Below, piece after piece: positions 38,037 to 49,436 of a DNA stretch of 64,000 nt; positions within the stretch are counted from its first letter, which is position 1, and each line of letters starts with the position of its first letter. Origin of the DNA: Paracoccus sp. DMF-8 (GTDB lineage Bacteria; Pseudomonadota; Alphaproteobacteria; Rhodobacterales; Rhodobacteraceae). The stretch is from assembly GCF_029309835.1 (NCBI RefSeq), contig NZ_JARJHL010000011.1:186001-250000 (forward strand), given 5' to 3'. A program made the translations under genes and the position numbers. The notes beneath the pieces were generated by a model. The model saw only the letters and a program-made list of their open reading frames with translations. It was not told the DNA's origin and ran no database searches.

Positions 38037-38996
38037 TTAGCTGGCCAGCGTCCTGCTGCCCATCGCCAGATATTTCTCGCGGCGCGACCGGATTAGATCG
38101 GCGGGGGACATGCCGTCCATTTCGCCCAGCATATCCGCAATCGCGCGGCCGACGGCGCTGATCGCGGCCTGCGGGTCGCGCTGTGCGCCGCCCATCGGTT
38201 CGGGAATGATCTGGTCGATGACGCCCAGCTTTTTCAGGTCCTGCGCGGTCAGGCGCAGCGCCTCGGCCGCTTCGCGCATCTTTTCGGCGTCCTTCCACAG
38301 GATCGAGGCGCAGCCTTCGGGCGAGATCACCGAATAGATCGAATGTTCCAGCATGGCGACGCGGTTGCCGGTGGCAAAGGCCACGGCGCCGCCGGACCCC
38401 CCCTCGCCGATGATGACAGACACCAGCGGCACGCCGATCTGCAGGCATTTTTCGGTGGAACGGGCGATGGCTTCGGACTGGCCGCGTTCCTCGGCACCCT
38501 TGCCGGGATAGGCGCCCGGCGTGTCGACCAATGTGATCACAGGCAGGTGAAAGCGATGCGCCAGATCCATCAGGCGGATCGCCTTGCGGTAGCCTTCAGG
38601 GCGGGCCATGCCGAAATTATGATGGATGCGGGTCTTGGTGTCATTGCCCTTTTCATGGCCGATCACCACGCAAGGCGCATCGTTGAAACGCGCCAGACCG
38701 CCCATGACGGCGTGATCCTCGCCAAAGGCGCGATCACCGGCCAGGGGGGTGTATTCGGTGAAAAGCGCCTGAATATACTGGCTGCAATGGGGCCGGTTCG
38801 GGTGGCGCGCGACCTGCGCCTTGCGCCACGGGTCAAGGTTCTTGTAAAGGTCGCGCAGCAGGTCATCGGCCTTTTTGTCCAGCGCGGATGCCTCTTTCTC
38901 CAGATCGACGCCTTCGCCCTTGGTGGCCAGAACACGAAGCTCTTCGGCCTTGCCTTCGATATCGGCAAGGGGCTTTTCGAAATCGAGATAGGTCAT
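38037..38996 (-). CDS. accA: Acetyl-CoA carboxylase carboxyltransferase subunit alpha
   Basis: Transfers the carboxyl group from biotin to acetyl-CoA with AccD. 319 residues. Motifs [37 protein letters not shown] and [20 protein letters not shown] are family-specific. A single-gene unit here; accD is elsewhere. Confidence 0.96.
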   Translation of the reverse strand: MTYLDFEKPLADIEGKAEELRVLATKGEGVDLEKEASALDKKADDLLRDLYKNLDPWRKAQVARHPNRPHCSQYIQALFTEYTPLAGDRAFGEDHAVMGGLARFNDAPCVVIGHEKGNDTKTRIHHNFGMARPEGYRKAIRLMDLAHRFHLPVITLVDTPGAYPGKGAEERGQSEAIARSTEKCLQIGVPLVSVIIGEGGSGGAVAFATGNRVAMLEHSIYSVISPEGCASILWKDAEKMREAAEALRLTAQDLKKLGVIDQIIPEPMGGAQRDPQAAISAVGRAIADMLGEMDGMSPADLIRSRREKYLAMGSRTLAS

Positions 38997-39059
38997 CCGT
39001 TGCTCCGGTGCGTGGACAGTCGTGGCCTATATGCGGTGCATAGGGCGGAATTGCAACTT

Positions 39060-39503
39060 TCAGGTGGCAGTCCAGCGGGCCAGCGCGGCGTCGTCGCTGT
39101 CCCTGGCCGTGACCCATGCGCCGGGGCCGTCGGCGGTGATTTCGCGCTTCCAGAAGGGCGCGCGGGATTTCAGCCAGTCCATCAGGAATTCCGCCCCCTG
39201 AAAGGCTGCGGCGCGGTGGCGGGCAGCGGTGGCGACCATCATGATCGGCTGACCGACGGCGATCAGGCCGTAACGGTGGATGACCAGCCAGTCCGACAGG
39301 CCGAACCTGTCGGCGGCCCTGCGCCCGTAATCGTTCAGCAGGTTTTCGGTCATGCCGGGGTAATGTTCGATTTCCAGCCCGGTCAGGCGCCCCCCTTCGC
39401 CCCGGACCAGCCCGGAAAAGGTGACGATCGCACCCGCGCCCTTGCCGAAACCCGCCAGTTCTGCGGCAAGGTCAAAGGCTGCGGTCTGGACGCGGGCGAC
39501 CAT
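39060..39503 (-). CDS. moaE: Molybdopterin synthase catalytic subunit MoaE
   Basis: Large subunit of the enzyme that adds the dithiolene sulfurs to molybdopterin. 147 residues. LEIEHYPGMTE, VIHRYGLIAVGQP and APFWKREI are family motifs, including the Lys residues of the active site. 1 nt gap after moaD. Confidence 0.94.
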   Translation of the reverse strand: MVARVQTAAFDLAAELAGFGKGAGAIVTFSGLVRGEGGRLTGLEIEHYPGMTENLLNDYGRRAADRFGLSDWLVIHRYGLIAVGQPIMMVATAARHRAAAFQGAEFLMDWLKSRAPFWKREITADGPGAWVTARDSDDAALARWTAT

Positions 39504-39504
39504 C

Positions 39505-39756
39505 CTAGCCCCCGGTCATCGGCGGGAAAAAGGCGATCTCGCGCGCGCCCGTGATCGGCGTGTCCAGTTCGGCCAGTTCCTGATCGACCGCGCAGCGCAC
39601 CGCCTGCATGTCGGCAAAGGCCAGCGCGTGCCAGTCATCCATCGCCGCAAGCTGCGCAACCAGTTCGGCAACGGTCGCGGCTTCGGTTTCGATCCGTTCC
39701 CTGGGCTGGCCGATGCGTTCGCGCAGCCATGCGAAATACAGGACATCAACCTGCAT
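39505..39756 (-). CDS. moaD: Molybdopterin synthase sulfur carrier subunit MoaD
   Basis: Ubiquitin-like sulfur carrier, about 83 residues, ending with the essential Gly-Gly that is thiocarboxylated. An upstream GTG at 39765 is in frame, but ATG 39756 is closer to homologous starts. Overlaps the pgsA 3' end. Confidence 0.92.
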   Translation of the reverse strand: MQVDVLYFAWLRERIGQPRERIETEAATVAELVAQLAAMDDWHALAFADMQAVRCAVDQELAELDTPITGAREIAFFPPMTGG

Positions 39757-40375
39757 CGCGGTCACGCAGATAGGGTTTGGCCTTGACGAAATAATCCCAG
39801 CCCGTGATGGCGGTCAGCGCCGCCGCGATCCAGATCAGCGCCAGCCCCGCCTGCGTCGCCAGATCCGACCAGCTGTCGGACCATGGCAGGCTGGTTTCGC
39901 CGACCAGCGGCGGATGGCCGGTTTCGTAATAATTCAGCCCGGTGCCCAGAAACAGCACGGCAATCGCCACCATCTGAAAGGTGGTTTTCCATTTGGCGAT
40001 CCTGGTGACCTTGAGCTTGCTGGCATTGGCGCCCAGGAATTCGCGCAGGCCGGACACAAAGACCTCGCGGAACAGGATCACGGTCGCGGGCAGGATCAGC
40101 CAGGGGTTCATGCCGGAATAGCCGGTGATGACGACCAGCGCGATCACCACCATCGCCTTGTCGGCAATCGGGTCCATCGCCGCGCCAAAGCGGCTTTCCT
40201 GCCCCCATTTCCGGGCCAGATGGCCGTCGAACCAATCGGTCACGGCGGCGATCAGGAACAGGGCAAGGGCTGCGAAATCGGCCTCTGGCCTGCTGAAGCA
40301 GAAAAACATCAGCGGCACCAGAGGCGCCGCGATCAGCCGCAGAAGGGTCAGGATATTTGGCAAGGTCCAGCGCAT
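39746..40375 (-). CDS. pgsA: CDP-diacylglycerol-glycerol-3-phosphate 3-phosphatidyltransferase
   Basis: Makes phosphatidylglycerophosphate, the first step to phosphatidylglycerol. 209 residues. The CDP-alcohol phosphotransferase motif is complete in DGHLARKWGQ followed by SRFGAAMDPIADK. Four to six helices. First gene of pgsA-moaD-moaE. Confidence 0.95.
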   Translation of the reverse strand: MRWTLPNILTLLRLIAAPLVPLMFFCFSRPEADFAALALFLIAAVTDWFDGHLARKWGQESRFGAAMDPIADKAMVVIALVVITGYSGMNPWLILPATVILFREVFVSGLREFLGANASKLKVTRIAKWKTTFQMVAIAVLFLGTGLNYYETGHPPLVGETSLPWSDSWSDLATQAGLALIWIAAALTAITGWDYFVKAKPYLRDRDAG

Positions 40376-40512
40376 GCGCGCAATCTAGGGCTTTGCGGCG
40401 GCGGGGGGAAGGGGGCAGTCATCCGCAAGGACCCGCCCATCCCGCCGACAGAGCTTGCCCCCGCTCCGGTGCCGGTCCAAGACGGGTGCGTAATGAGTTG
40501 AAAGGATCGGCC

Positions 40513-41073
40513 ATGACCCAACCGGAACGGAAACAACCCTGGTATCGCAGCTGGCAAAAGCTTGCGGCTGCGCTGATCGTGGCGGTCGCCTTGGCGCCCT
40601 TTGCCGCGATGATGCTTGGCAAGCCCTTTCTGCCGTCTCCGGCATGGGCGGAAAGGTCGCAGACGGCCGCGCTGATCGCGGGCGGATTGATTGCCGTGTT
40701 CTTTGCGATCTGGGTCGCGGGGGCGATGTTTCCGCATTACCATCCCCTGCGCCGGATCGTGGCCCGGCTGGCCTTTGCGGGCGCGGGATTCGCCCTTGGC
40801 CTGCTGGTGGTTTCCGTCACCGCGCCGATGGCGATGGCGCTGGTCGCGGGGCAGCAGACGCAGATCACCTATGTCGTCGACAATGTGCCACGCTATGACC
40901 GGCGCGGCTGCCGCGGTTCCGTCGAACTGCAGGACATGCCGCCGATCTACGACAGCCTGTGCGGCATCCGGTCCGAGGTCCGCAGCAAGCTGGCGCGCGG
41001 ACATCGGATCGCGGTCGAGGGGCGTGGCACCGCGATGGGCCTGTTTCCACAGCGGATCGTCACCGCGCGCTGA
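40513..41073 (+). CDS. Membrane protein of unknown function
   Basis: 186 residues: three hydrophobic helices (about 17-38, 52-72, 83-103) followed by a C-terminal soluble region with two cysteines (RRGCRGS and DSLCGIR) and TQITYVVDNVPRYD. A good AAAGGA ribosome site precedes the ATG. No family is recognised. It lies between two minus-strand genes and is a single-gene unit. Confidence 0.65.
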   Translation: MTQPERKQPWYRSWQKLAAALIVAVALAPFAAMMLGKPFLPSPAWAERSQTAALIAGGLIAVFFAIWVAGAMFPHYHPLRRIVARLAFAGAGFALGLLVVSVTAPMAMALVAGQQTQITYVVDNVPRYDRRGCRGSVELQDMPPIYDSLCGIRSEVRSKLARGHRIAVEGRGTAMGLFPQRIVTAR

Positions 41074-41076
41074 GGG

Positions 41077-42960
41077 CTAGCCCGCGTTGAAATGGTCGTG
41101 GATTTTCCGGGCCAGCGATTCGCTGATCCCGTCGACGGCCATCAGATCGGGCATACCAGCGCGGCTGACCGCCTTGGCGCTGCCGAAATGCGCCAGCAGC
41201 GCGCGTTTGCGCGATGCGCCGACCCCCGCGATTTCGTCCAGAGGGTTCGCCATCACCGATTTCGCCCGCCGCGCGCGGTGGGTGCCGATGGCCCAACGAT
41301 GCGCCTCATCCCGCAGGCGCTGGATGAAATACAGGACCGGATCATTCATCGCCAGGGCAAAGGGGCGCTGGCCGGGACGGTGGAATTCTTCCTTGCCGTG
41401 ATCGCGGTCGACGCCCTTGGCGACGCCCAGAACGGGGATGTCGTCGACCCCCATCTCGACCATGATTTCATGAACCGCGCTGATCTGCCCCGCGCCGCCG
41501 TCGATCAGCAGCAGGTCGGGCCAGGCTTCGGTCCGGCGATCCGGGTCGTCTTTCAGCAGGCGGGCAAAGCGGCGGGTCAGCACCTCTTTCATCATGCCGA
41601 AGTCGTCGCCGGGGGTGATTTCCGTCCCCTTGATGTTGAACTTGCGATACTGGTTCTTCATCCAGCCATCGGGCCCGGATACGACCATGCCGCCCACGGC
41701 ATTGGTGCCCTGGATATGGCTGTTGTCATAGATCTCGATCCGGCGGGGCGGGGCGTGCAGGTCCAGCTTTTCCGCCAGACCATCCAGCAGGCGCATCTGA
41801 GTCGCGCTTTCCGACATGCGGCGGGCCAGCGATCTGCGGGCATTGCGCAGGGCGTTTTCCACCAGCTCGGATTTTTCGCCGCGTTGGGGGACGCCGATGG
41901 TCACGCGACGCCCCGCGCGTTCCGACAGAATGTCGGTCAGCAGATCCTGATCCTCGACCCCGTGGGACAGCAGGATCATGCGGGGGGGCACCTTGCCATC
42001 GTAGAACTGCGCCAGAAAGGCCTGCATCACCTCATCATGTGATTCGGCACCGCCAAGCCGGGGATAAAAGTCGCGGTTCCCCCAATTTTGATTGCCACGG
42101 ATGAAGAAAACCTGAACGCAGGCCTGTCCGTTTTCCATATACAGCGCGAAGATATCGGCCTCGGGGACGCCGCGCGGGTTGATCGCCTGCACCGATTGCA
42201 CGGCGGTCAGCGCCTTGATGCGGTCGCGCAGGGCGGCGGCGCGTTCGTATTCCATATCCTCGGACGCCTGCGCCATCTGGGCCGCAAGCTCGGCCTGAAT
42301 GCTGGTCGATTTGCCCTGCAAGAAGCGTTCGGCATCCGACACCAGCGCCTGATAATCGGCCAGCCCGATCCGGCCCACGCAGGGACCGGCGCAGCGCTTG
42401 ATCTGAAACAGCAGGCAGGGCCGGGTGCGCGACTGAAAGGTCGCATCCGTGCAGGATCGCAGTTGGAACACCCGCTGCAACTGGTTCAGCGTCCGGTTCA
42501 CCGCGCCCGCGCTGGCAAAGGGGCCGTAGTAATCGCCCGGCTCCGATTTGGCGCCGCGATGTTTCTTGATCTGGGCGAATTCGTGGGATTTCGCGACCAG
42601 GATATTCGGGAACGACTTGTCATCGCGCAGCAGCACGTTGTAGCGGGGCTTGAGCTGCTTGATGAGGTTCTGTTCCAGCAGCAGCGCCTCGGTTTCGGTG
42701 CGCGTGGTCAGGAACATCATGGAACAGGTTTCGCGGATCATCCGGGCGATGCGCCCCGAATGGCCGGTCATCCGCGCATAGTTCGACACCCGCGCGCGCA
42801 GGTTCCGGGCCTTGCCGACATACAGAACCGCGCCCTGATGATCCAGCATCCGGTAGACGCCGGGGCTGCCGTCAAGGTTGCGGACATAGTCCTGGATCAG
42901 GGCGCTTCCGGTCAGGCCAGCGGGCCGCTCGGGTGCCTTTTCTGGGGGTGCGTCGGTCAT
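41077..42960 (-). CDS. uvrC: Excinuclease ABC subunit C
   Basis: Makes the dual incision in nucleotide-excision repair. 627 residues. The N-terminal GIY-YIG domain begins [20 protein letters not shown]. The UVR region is about 200-240, the RNase H-like nuclease about 390-550 ([36 protein letters not shown]), and the C-terminal HhH motif [17 protein letters not shown]. Confidence 0.97.
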   Translation of the reverse strand: MTDAPPEKAPERPAGLTGSALIQDYVRNLDGSPGVYRMLDHQGAVLYVGKARNLRARVSNYARMTGHSGRIARMIRETCSMMFLTTRTETEALLLEQNLIKQLKPRYNVLLRDDKSFPNILVAKSHEFAQIKKHRGAKSEPGDYYGPFASAGAVNRTLNQLQRVFQLRSCTDATFQSRTRPCLLFQIKRCAGPCVGRIGLADYQALVSDAERFLQGKSTSIQAELAAQMAQASEDMEYERAAALRDRIKALTAVQSVQAINPRGVPEADIFALYMENGQACVQVFFIRGNQNWGNRDFYPRLGGAESHDEVMQAFLAQFYDGKVPPRMILLSHGVEDQDLLTDILSERAGRRVTIGVPQRGEKSELVENALRNARRSLARRMSESATQMRLLDGLAEKLDLHAPPRRIEIYDNSHIQGTNAVGGMVVSGPDGWMKNQYRKFNIKGTEITPGDDFGMMKEVLTRRFARLLKDDPDRRTEAWPDLLLIDGGAGQISAVHEIMVEMGVDDIPVLGVAKGVDRDHGKEEFHRPGQRPFALAMNDPVLYFIQRLRDEAHRWAIGTHRARRAKSVMANPLDEIAGVGASRKRALLAHFGSAKAVSRAGMPDLMAVDGISESLARKIHDHFNAG

Positions 42961-43259
42961 GCTGTTAACAAAGTGATTCCCGCGACTGGCTGCAAGTTCC
43001 GAAGGGTGAGATCAAGGCGAAACCTATCCACGGAATCTGTGGATAACTTTGTGGAGAAAGGTTCAATCACAGAGTGTAACCCGCGGCTCACCGGGTTTTC
43101 GATGGTTTGCTTAAAAAATAGGCATCTTTTAAGTGCATTGAAAATAAAGGAAATTTTATGTGATAATCGCAAGCCGCTGATATTCCGAGTGTTTTTCTGA
43201 CGGAACCGTGACGGATAGGTGAAAGGTGCACAACTTGTCGCAGCCCCTGCGTGTGCGGC
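42961..43259. promoter_or_regulatory. 299-bp region with a DnaA-box palindrome and GANTC site before uvrC
   Basis: The inverted repeat TATCCAC-GGAATCT-GTGGATA (43025-43045) includes a perfect DnaA box TGTGGATAA (43038-43046) and a near match CTATCCACG (43024-43032). A GAATC (CcrM site, 43033-43037) sits in its spacer; another GATTC is near 42974. The rest is an AT-rich stretch (43105-43195) with no supported ORF. Probable promoter region of uvrC. Whether DnaA binds here is unknown. Confidence 0.55.
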
Positions 43260-44030
43260 CTATTCCACGCCCAGAATATCCGGGGTGCGCCAGCCCAGAT
43301 GCTGCCCGCCATCGACGCAGATCAACTGTCCCGTGACCGAGGGCGAATCGAGGAAAAAACCCACTGCCGCCGTCACATCCGCAGCATCCGCGCCGCGTTC
43401 CAGAATGGTCGCGGCGCGCTGGCGGGCAAAGTGATCGGCGGATTGGCGGATGCCCTGCATGGTCGGTCCCGGCCCGATGGCATTGACGCGGATATCGGGC
43501 GCCAGCTCTCGCGCGGCGGTCTGTGTCAATGTCCACAGCCCGGCCTTGGCCAGCGAATAGGTCATGAATTCCGGCGTCGGTTTCAGCACGCGCTGATCGA
43601 CCATATTGATGATCAACCCCTGCGCGACAGGTTCGGCCCCGCTGCGGTCGGCGGCGGGGACCTGCGCGGCAAAGGCCTGCGTCAGCAGAAAAGGCGCCTG
43701 CAGGTTCGAATGGAAATGCCGCCGCCAGCTTTCGCGGCTGGCCGTGCGGATATTGTCATATTCAAAGATCGAGGCGCTGTTGACCAGCACCCGCAACGGG
43801 CCAAGCGCCTCTGTGACGCGCGGCACCAGTGCCTCGGCCGCGTCCAGATCCAGCAGATCGGCCTGAAAGGTTTCGGCGCGGACGCCAAGGGCGCGGGCCT
43901 CGGTCGCGGTGGCCAGGGCGTCTTCGGCCGAGCCGTTGTAATGGATCGCCACATCCATGCCGCGCCCGGCCAGATACAGGGCGATCGCCCGGCCAAGACG
44001 GCGGCCGGCGCCGGTCACGAGTGCGGTCAT
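43260..44030 (-). CDS. SDR-family reductase, FolM/pteridine-reductase-like
   Basis: 256 residues. NADPH motif TALVTGAGRRLGRAIALYLA, the NSAS motif, catalytic YSLAK (Tyr-x3-Lys) and the PGPTM segment are visible. The order and the GRRLGRAIA cofactor loop resemble dihydromonapterin/pteridine reductases rather than FabG. It reduces a pterin or other carbonyl with NAD(P)H. Confidence 0.82.
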   Translation of the reverse strand: MTALVTGAGRRLGRAIALYLAGRGMDVAIHYNGSAEDALATATEARALGVRAETFQADLLDLDAAEALVPRVTEALGPLRVLVNSASIFEYDNIRTASRESWRRHFHSNLQAPFLLTQAFAAQVPAADRSGAEPVAQGLIINMVDQRVLKPTPEFMTYSLAKAGLWTLTQTAARELAPDIRVNAIGPGPTMQGIRQSADHFARQRAATILERGADAADVTAAVGFFLDSPSVTGQLICVDGGQHLGWRTPDILGVE

Positions 44031-44041
44031 CGGATGCCTCC

Positions 44042-44152
44042 CTAGCGGCGTTTGATGCCCAGGAAGCGGGCGATGGTGCGGCGAACGGCGGGACCGGCCA
44101 ACAGCGCCAGCGCCACCATGATCAGCAGGAAGGTCAGGACGATCTTGACCAT
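44042..44152 (-). CDS. 36-residue single-pass membrane peptide
   Basis: A short frame between the S49 peptidase and the SDR gene. It has a hydrophobic helix (VLTFLLIMVALALLAG) followed by a positively charged tail (RRTIARFLGIKRR). Its ATG overlaps the peptidase stop by one base (TGATG), a strong sign of translational coupling. The composition (TM helix plus Arg/Lys tail) is typical of small regulatory membrane proteins. No family is recognised; it could also be incidental. Confidence 0.55.
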   Translation of the reverse strand: MVKIVLTFLLIMVALALLAGPAVRRTIARFLGIKRR

Positions 44153-44961
44153 CAGCCGCGAATCCCGAACCGCATTTCAGCGGCGCGACGTTCGGCGGCC
44201 TCGACGAAATCATCGGCGCTGAGACCAAAGCGGCGCAGCAGCGGCACACGCTGGCCATAGGGCAGGAAGGCGACATCCTTGCCGTAAAGTTCGCGCATCT
44301 TGGGGATCAGATGGCCGATGCCGTCGGCAAGGCCCAGTTCGACCGCCTGATTGCCGGTCCAGATATCGCCGGTGAACAGGTCGGTATCCGGCGCCAGCCG
44401 GTTGCCGCGCCGCTGGCGGACGTAATCCTTGAACGTCTCGTGCATGGGTTCCAGCAGGCGGTTCAGGCGTGCGACATCTTCGGGTTTTTGCGGCTGGAAC
44501 GGGTCCAGCATGGATTTCGAGCGCCCGGCGGTATGGACGCGCCGTTCGATCCCGTAGCGCTGGATCAGTTCGGTAAAGCCGAAGCCCGCCGAAATCACCC
44601 CGATCGACCCCAGGACAGAGGTCGCATCGGCCCAGATCCGGTCGCCCGCGCAGGCCAGCCAATAGCCGCCGGAAGCCGCGACATCCTCGACAAAGATATG
44701 CACCGGCATGTCCAGCTCATCCCCCAGGCGGCGGATGCGGGCGGCGATCAGGCTGGATTGCACCGGCGATCCGCCGGGAGAGTTCACGGCAATCGCCACG
44801 GCCACCGGCTTGCGGCGGCGGAAGGCACGTTCCAGCATCGGCGCGACCGAGGCATCCGACAGCGATGTGCCGCGTGTGGACATGCCGATTGGCCCTTGCA
44901 GGCGGATGACGGCGACGGTGGGCTTGCGCGTGATGAACGGGATTCTCGTGCCCTCCGACAT
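44152..44961 (-). CDS. S49 family signal-peptide-peptidase-like protease (SppA/SohB)
   Basis: 269 residues. Serine protease with a Ser-Lys dyad: Ser in VAASGGYWLAC (about residue 107) and Lys in AGRSKSMLDPF (about residue 159). NSPGGSP forms the oxyanion region. It probably degrades membrane-derived peptides or proteins. No N-terminal TM helix is obvious, so it may be cytosolic or monotopic. Followed by the 36-residue membrane peptide. Confidence 0.88.
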   Translation of the reverse strand: MSEGTRIPFITRKPTVAVIRLQGPIGMSTRGTSLSDASVAPMLERAFRRRKPVAVAIAVNSPGGSPVQSSLIAARIRRLGDELDMPVHIFVEDVAASGGYWLACAGDRIWADATSVLGSIGVISAGFGFTELIQRYGIERRVHTAGRSKSMLDPFQPQKPEDVARLNRLLEPMHETFKDYVRQRRGNRLAPDTDLFTGDIWTGNQAVELGLADGIGHLIPKMRELYGKDVAFLPYGQRVPLLRRFGLSADDFVEAAERRAAEMRFGIRG

Positions 44962-45044
44962 AGGCGCGCGGGGCAGGGCTGGCAAGGGATCGGCGCGGGT
45001 TGCCGCGAAGTCCCGCAGGCAAAGTTCCGCACGGGGCGGGCCGA

Positions 45045-45073
45045 AATGAAAAACGCGCCCCAAAGGGCGCGTT
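45045..45073 (-). terminator. Rho-independent terminator of the pet operon
   Basis: A 9-bp stem AACGCGCCC/GGGCGCGTT with a 4-nt loop, followed in the minus direction by a T-run (GCGTTTTTCATTT). It sits 23 nt past the petC stop. Confidence 0.85.
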
Positions 45074-45096
45074 CCATGTCGTTGATCCTGCGGCGA

Positions 45097-46317
45097 TCAA
45101 TGTGTTTCGTCGCGGTGTTTGATCGGCCACCACAGGCGCTTGTTGGTCAGATAGAGCAGCGCCGACAGCACGATCAGGAACAGGACCGAAACCAGACCGA
45201 CCTGTTTGCGGTCCATCAGCTTCGGTTCCGCCGTCCACATCAGGAAGGCCGCCACGTCCTGCGCCATCTGATCGACGGTCGCGGGCGTGCCGTCTTCGTA
45301 GGTGACCTGATCGTCCATCAGCGGTTGCGGCATCTGGATCCAGTTACCGGCAAAGGCGGCGTTGTGATACAGCGTCGTCCCGGCCTCTTCCTTGGTTTCG
45401 CCGTCATAGCCGACCAGAACCGCGTGGATGTATTCCGGGCCGCCGATCCCGTTCACAAGCTGCGAAAGACCGGTGCCGTAGGGGCCGTGAAAGCCGGCGC
45501 GCGCCTTGGCCATCAGCGACAGATCGGGACCCATGCCATCGGCGTGGGGGATCGTCGGGAAATGGTCGGTGACGACGCGGGGACGTTCTTCGCCGGTTTC
45601 GGCGTCGATGATCGGGTTCAGGTTCGCGGCATAGGCCTTGACCTGATCTTCGGGCAGGCCGACGCCATTCGGGTCGGACAGCGTGCGGATCGGGACGTAG
45701 CGCAGACCGTGGCAGGCCGCGCAGACCTCGGTATAGACCTGAAGGCCGCGTTGCAGCTGGAACTGGTCGAACTTGCCAAAGGGACCTTCGAAGCTGAAGG
45801 AGATGTCTTCGATATGCGCGGCGGCATGCAGATCGCCTTCTTCGGCAGCATGTTCACCTTCGGCGGCCGGGGCAGCTTCGTCCTCGGCGGCCGCAGCTTC
45901 TTCAGCGGGGGCTTCCTCGGCTGCCGGGGCAGCGTCGGTTTCCGCAGGCGCTTCCTCTGCTGCGGGGGCTTCGGCCTCTGCCTCGGGGGCGGCGGCTTCG
46001 GCTTCTGCGGCCGGTTCCTCTGCTTCGGGTTCCGCGACGGGCGCCTCTGCTGCGGGTTCCTCTACCGCGCTTTCTTCGGCGGCGGCCGGGGCGGCCTCTG
46101 CTTCCGGGGCGGTCTCCGCTTCTGCTTCGGGTGCGGATTCGGTTGACGCGGCTTCCGGTGCGGCTTCTGCTTCGGGCGCGGCTGCGCCCGAATGATAGCT
46201 GGACCCGGCAGGGGCGGTGACGCCCGGTGCCGTGCTGTTGTCCTGCGCCATGACACCGCCTGCCAAGGCAACCGTCAGGGCCGCAACAGCCGTGAGCGTC
46301 GTGTTTCTCAGGGTCAT
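45097..46317 (-). CDS. petC: Cytochrome c1 of the bc1 complex
   Basis: Heme c subunit of ubiquinol-cytochrome c oxidoreductase. 406 residues: signal peptide (about 1-24), an extended Ala/Glu/Pro-rich acidic insert (about 45-155), heme motif VCAACH, the [11 protein letters not shown] region and a C-terminal anchor helix. The long acidic insert is a hallmark of Paracoccus cytochrome c1 and is the best taxonomic clue here. Last gene of petA-petB-petC. Confidence 0.97.
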   Translation of the reverse strand: MTLRNTTLTAVAALTVALAGGVMAQDNSTAPGVTAPAGSSYHSGAAAPEAEAAPEAASTESAPEAEAETAPEAEAAPAAAEESAVEEPAAEAPVAEPEAEEPAAEAEAAAPEAEAEAPAAEEAPAETDAAPAAEEAPAEEAAAAEDEAAPAAEGEHAAEEGDLHAAAHIEDISFSFEGPFGKFDQFQLQRGLQVYTEVCAACHGLRYVPIRTLSDPNGVGLPEDQVKAYAANLNPIIDAETGEERPRVVTDHFPTIPHADGMGPDLSLMAKARAGFHGPYGTGLSQLVNGIGGPEYIHAVLVGYDGETKEEAGTTLYHNAAFAGNWIQMPQPLMDDQVTYEDGTPATVDQMAQDVAAFLMWTAEPKLMDRKQVGLVSVLFLIVLSALLYLTNKRLWWPIKHRDETH

Positions 46318-46329
46318 TGTTGCCTCTCC

Positions 46330-48235
<1,906 letters not shown>

Positions 48236-48581
48236 GATCAGATCTCCAATTCTGCCCGTAGGGCTATACGGCTATACGACAGTATGGGCCGCGTTTTGCG
48301 CGACCTTCGCGGGGCGGTTGTAGCGATCAAAATCCTGTCAGTCCAGCGCCCGCCAGCCATCAAACCGGGGCAATCCGCCGCAACTGTGGGATTTTGGGCG
48401 CGCAATTCCGCTTTGCATTTGGTCAAAGGCAGCGGATTCACCCCTGACGCGAGGCCGGAGCGCCCGACATTGCGGTGATCGCGCCAACAAATCCGCTGCG
48501 ACGGTGAGTCGCAGCCTTTGCCGCGAGAAAGGATTCGTTTTCGCGACAATCGCATGACGGCAAGGCGTGGCGATATCCCCC
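48236..48581. other. 346-bp gap: petA promoter side and radC 3' end
   Basis: It holds the upstream region of petABC on the minus strand. Two GANTC sites are seen (48506-48510 and 48532-48536), but no clear -10/-35 pair or regulator box. The inner 48250-48480 part is GC-rich with no supported ORF. Confidence 0.45.
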
Positions 48582-49376
48582 CTACAGCAGACCCTGCGCC
48601 CGAAAGCTGAGTTCGCGGGATTTTCCGATGATCAGATGATCGTGGACGGTGATTTCCATCACTTCGGCCGCGTCGATGATGCGGCGGGTCATGATCATAT
48701 CCGCTTCCGAAGGCGAGGGATCGCCCGAGGGGTGATTGTGGACCAGAATCAGGGCGCTTGCGTTCAGTTCCAACGCCCGGCGGACGATTTCGCGCGGATA
48801 GACCGGGACATGGTTGACCGTGCCCTTGGCCTGTTCTTCATCCGCGACCAGCACGTTCTTGCGGTCCAGATAGAGGATGCGGAAATGTTCGATCTCGGCA
48901 TGGGCCATCGCCGTGTGGCAGTAATCGACCAGTGCATCCCAACTGCTGAGAACGGGGCGGTTCATCACCTTGGACCGCGCCAGCCGGCCCGCCGCCGCCT
49001 CGACGATCTTGAGTTCCTGAACCACGGCCGGGCCGACGCCGGAAATCGCGGTCAGCCGTGCGGGGCTGGCCGACAGCACACGGTTGAAATCGCCGAAATG
49101 GTCCAGAAGCCGACGCGCCAGCGGTTTCACATCCCGCCGGGGGATGGCGCGGAATAGGACGAGTTCCAGCAATTCGTAATCGGGCATGGCCGCGGCGCCG
49201 CCGGACATGAATCTTTCGCGCAGGCGGGCGCGGTGATCCGCGATATAGCTGGGCAAACGCCCCGCGCCCTTGGGCAGCAGGGCGACGGGACCCGCCTCAT
49301 TGCCGCCGATGACCACCGGAGCGGAGTGGCCGAACAGCGGTAATGGGGCTTCGTCGAAGGCATGATTCTTGTCCAT
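48582..49376 (-). CDS. radC: RadC/UPF0758 family JAB-domain protein
   Basis: 264 residues. N-terminal helix-hairpin-helix (ISGVGPAVVQELK) and a C-terminal JAMM metal site (HNHPSGDPSPSEAD). The family name suggests DNA repair, but radC activity is not established; DNA-related metalloprotease or nuclease roles are debated. Confidence 0.9.
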   Translation of the reverse strand: MDKNHAFDEAPLPLFGHSAPVVIGGNEAGPVALLPKGAGRLPSYIADHRARLRERFMSGGAAAMPDYELLELVLFRAIPRRDVKPLARRLLDHFGDFNRVLSASPARLTAISGVGPAVVQELKIVEAAAGRLARSKVMNRPVLSSWDALVDYCHTAMAHAEIEHFRILYLDRKNVLVADEEQAKGTVNHVPVYPREIVRRALELNASALILVHNHPSGDPSPSEADMIMTRRIIDAAEVMEITVHDHLIIGKSRELSFRAQGLL

Positions 49377-49402
49377 GCCCCAGCTTTGCAGATGAGTGGT
49401 GA

Positions 49403-49434
49403 AAAATGCGTTAACGGGCCCCGAAGGGCCCGTT
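49403..49434 (-). terminator. Terminator after dnaJ
   Basis: A 9-bp stem AACGGGCCC/GGGCCCGTT (49413-49434) which on the minus strand has a TTCG tetraloop, followed by AACGCATTTTT. It is 3 nt past the dnaJ stop and ends the dnaKJ transcript. Confidence 0.82.
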
Positions 49435-49436
49435 GG

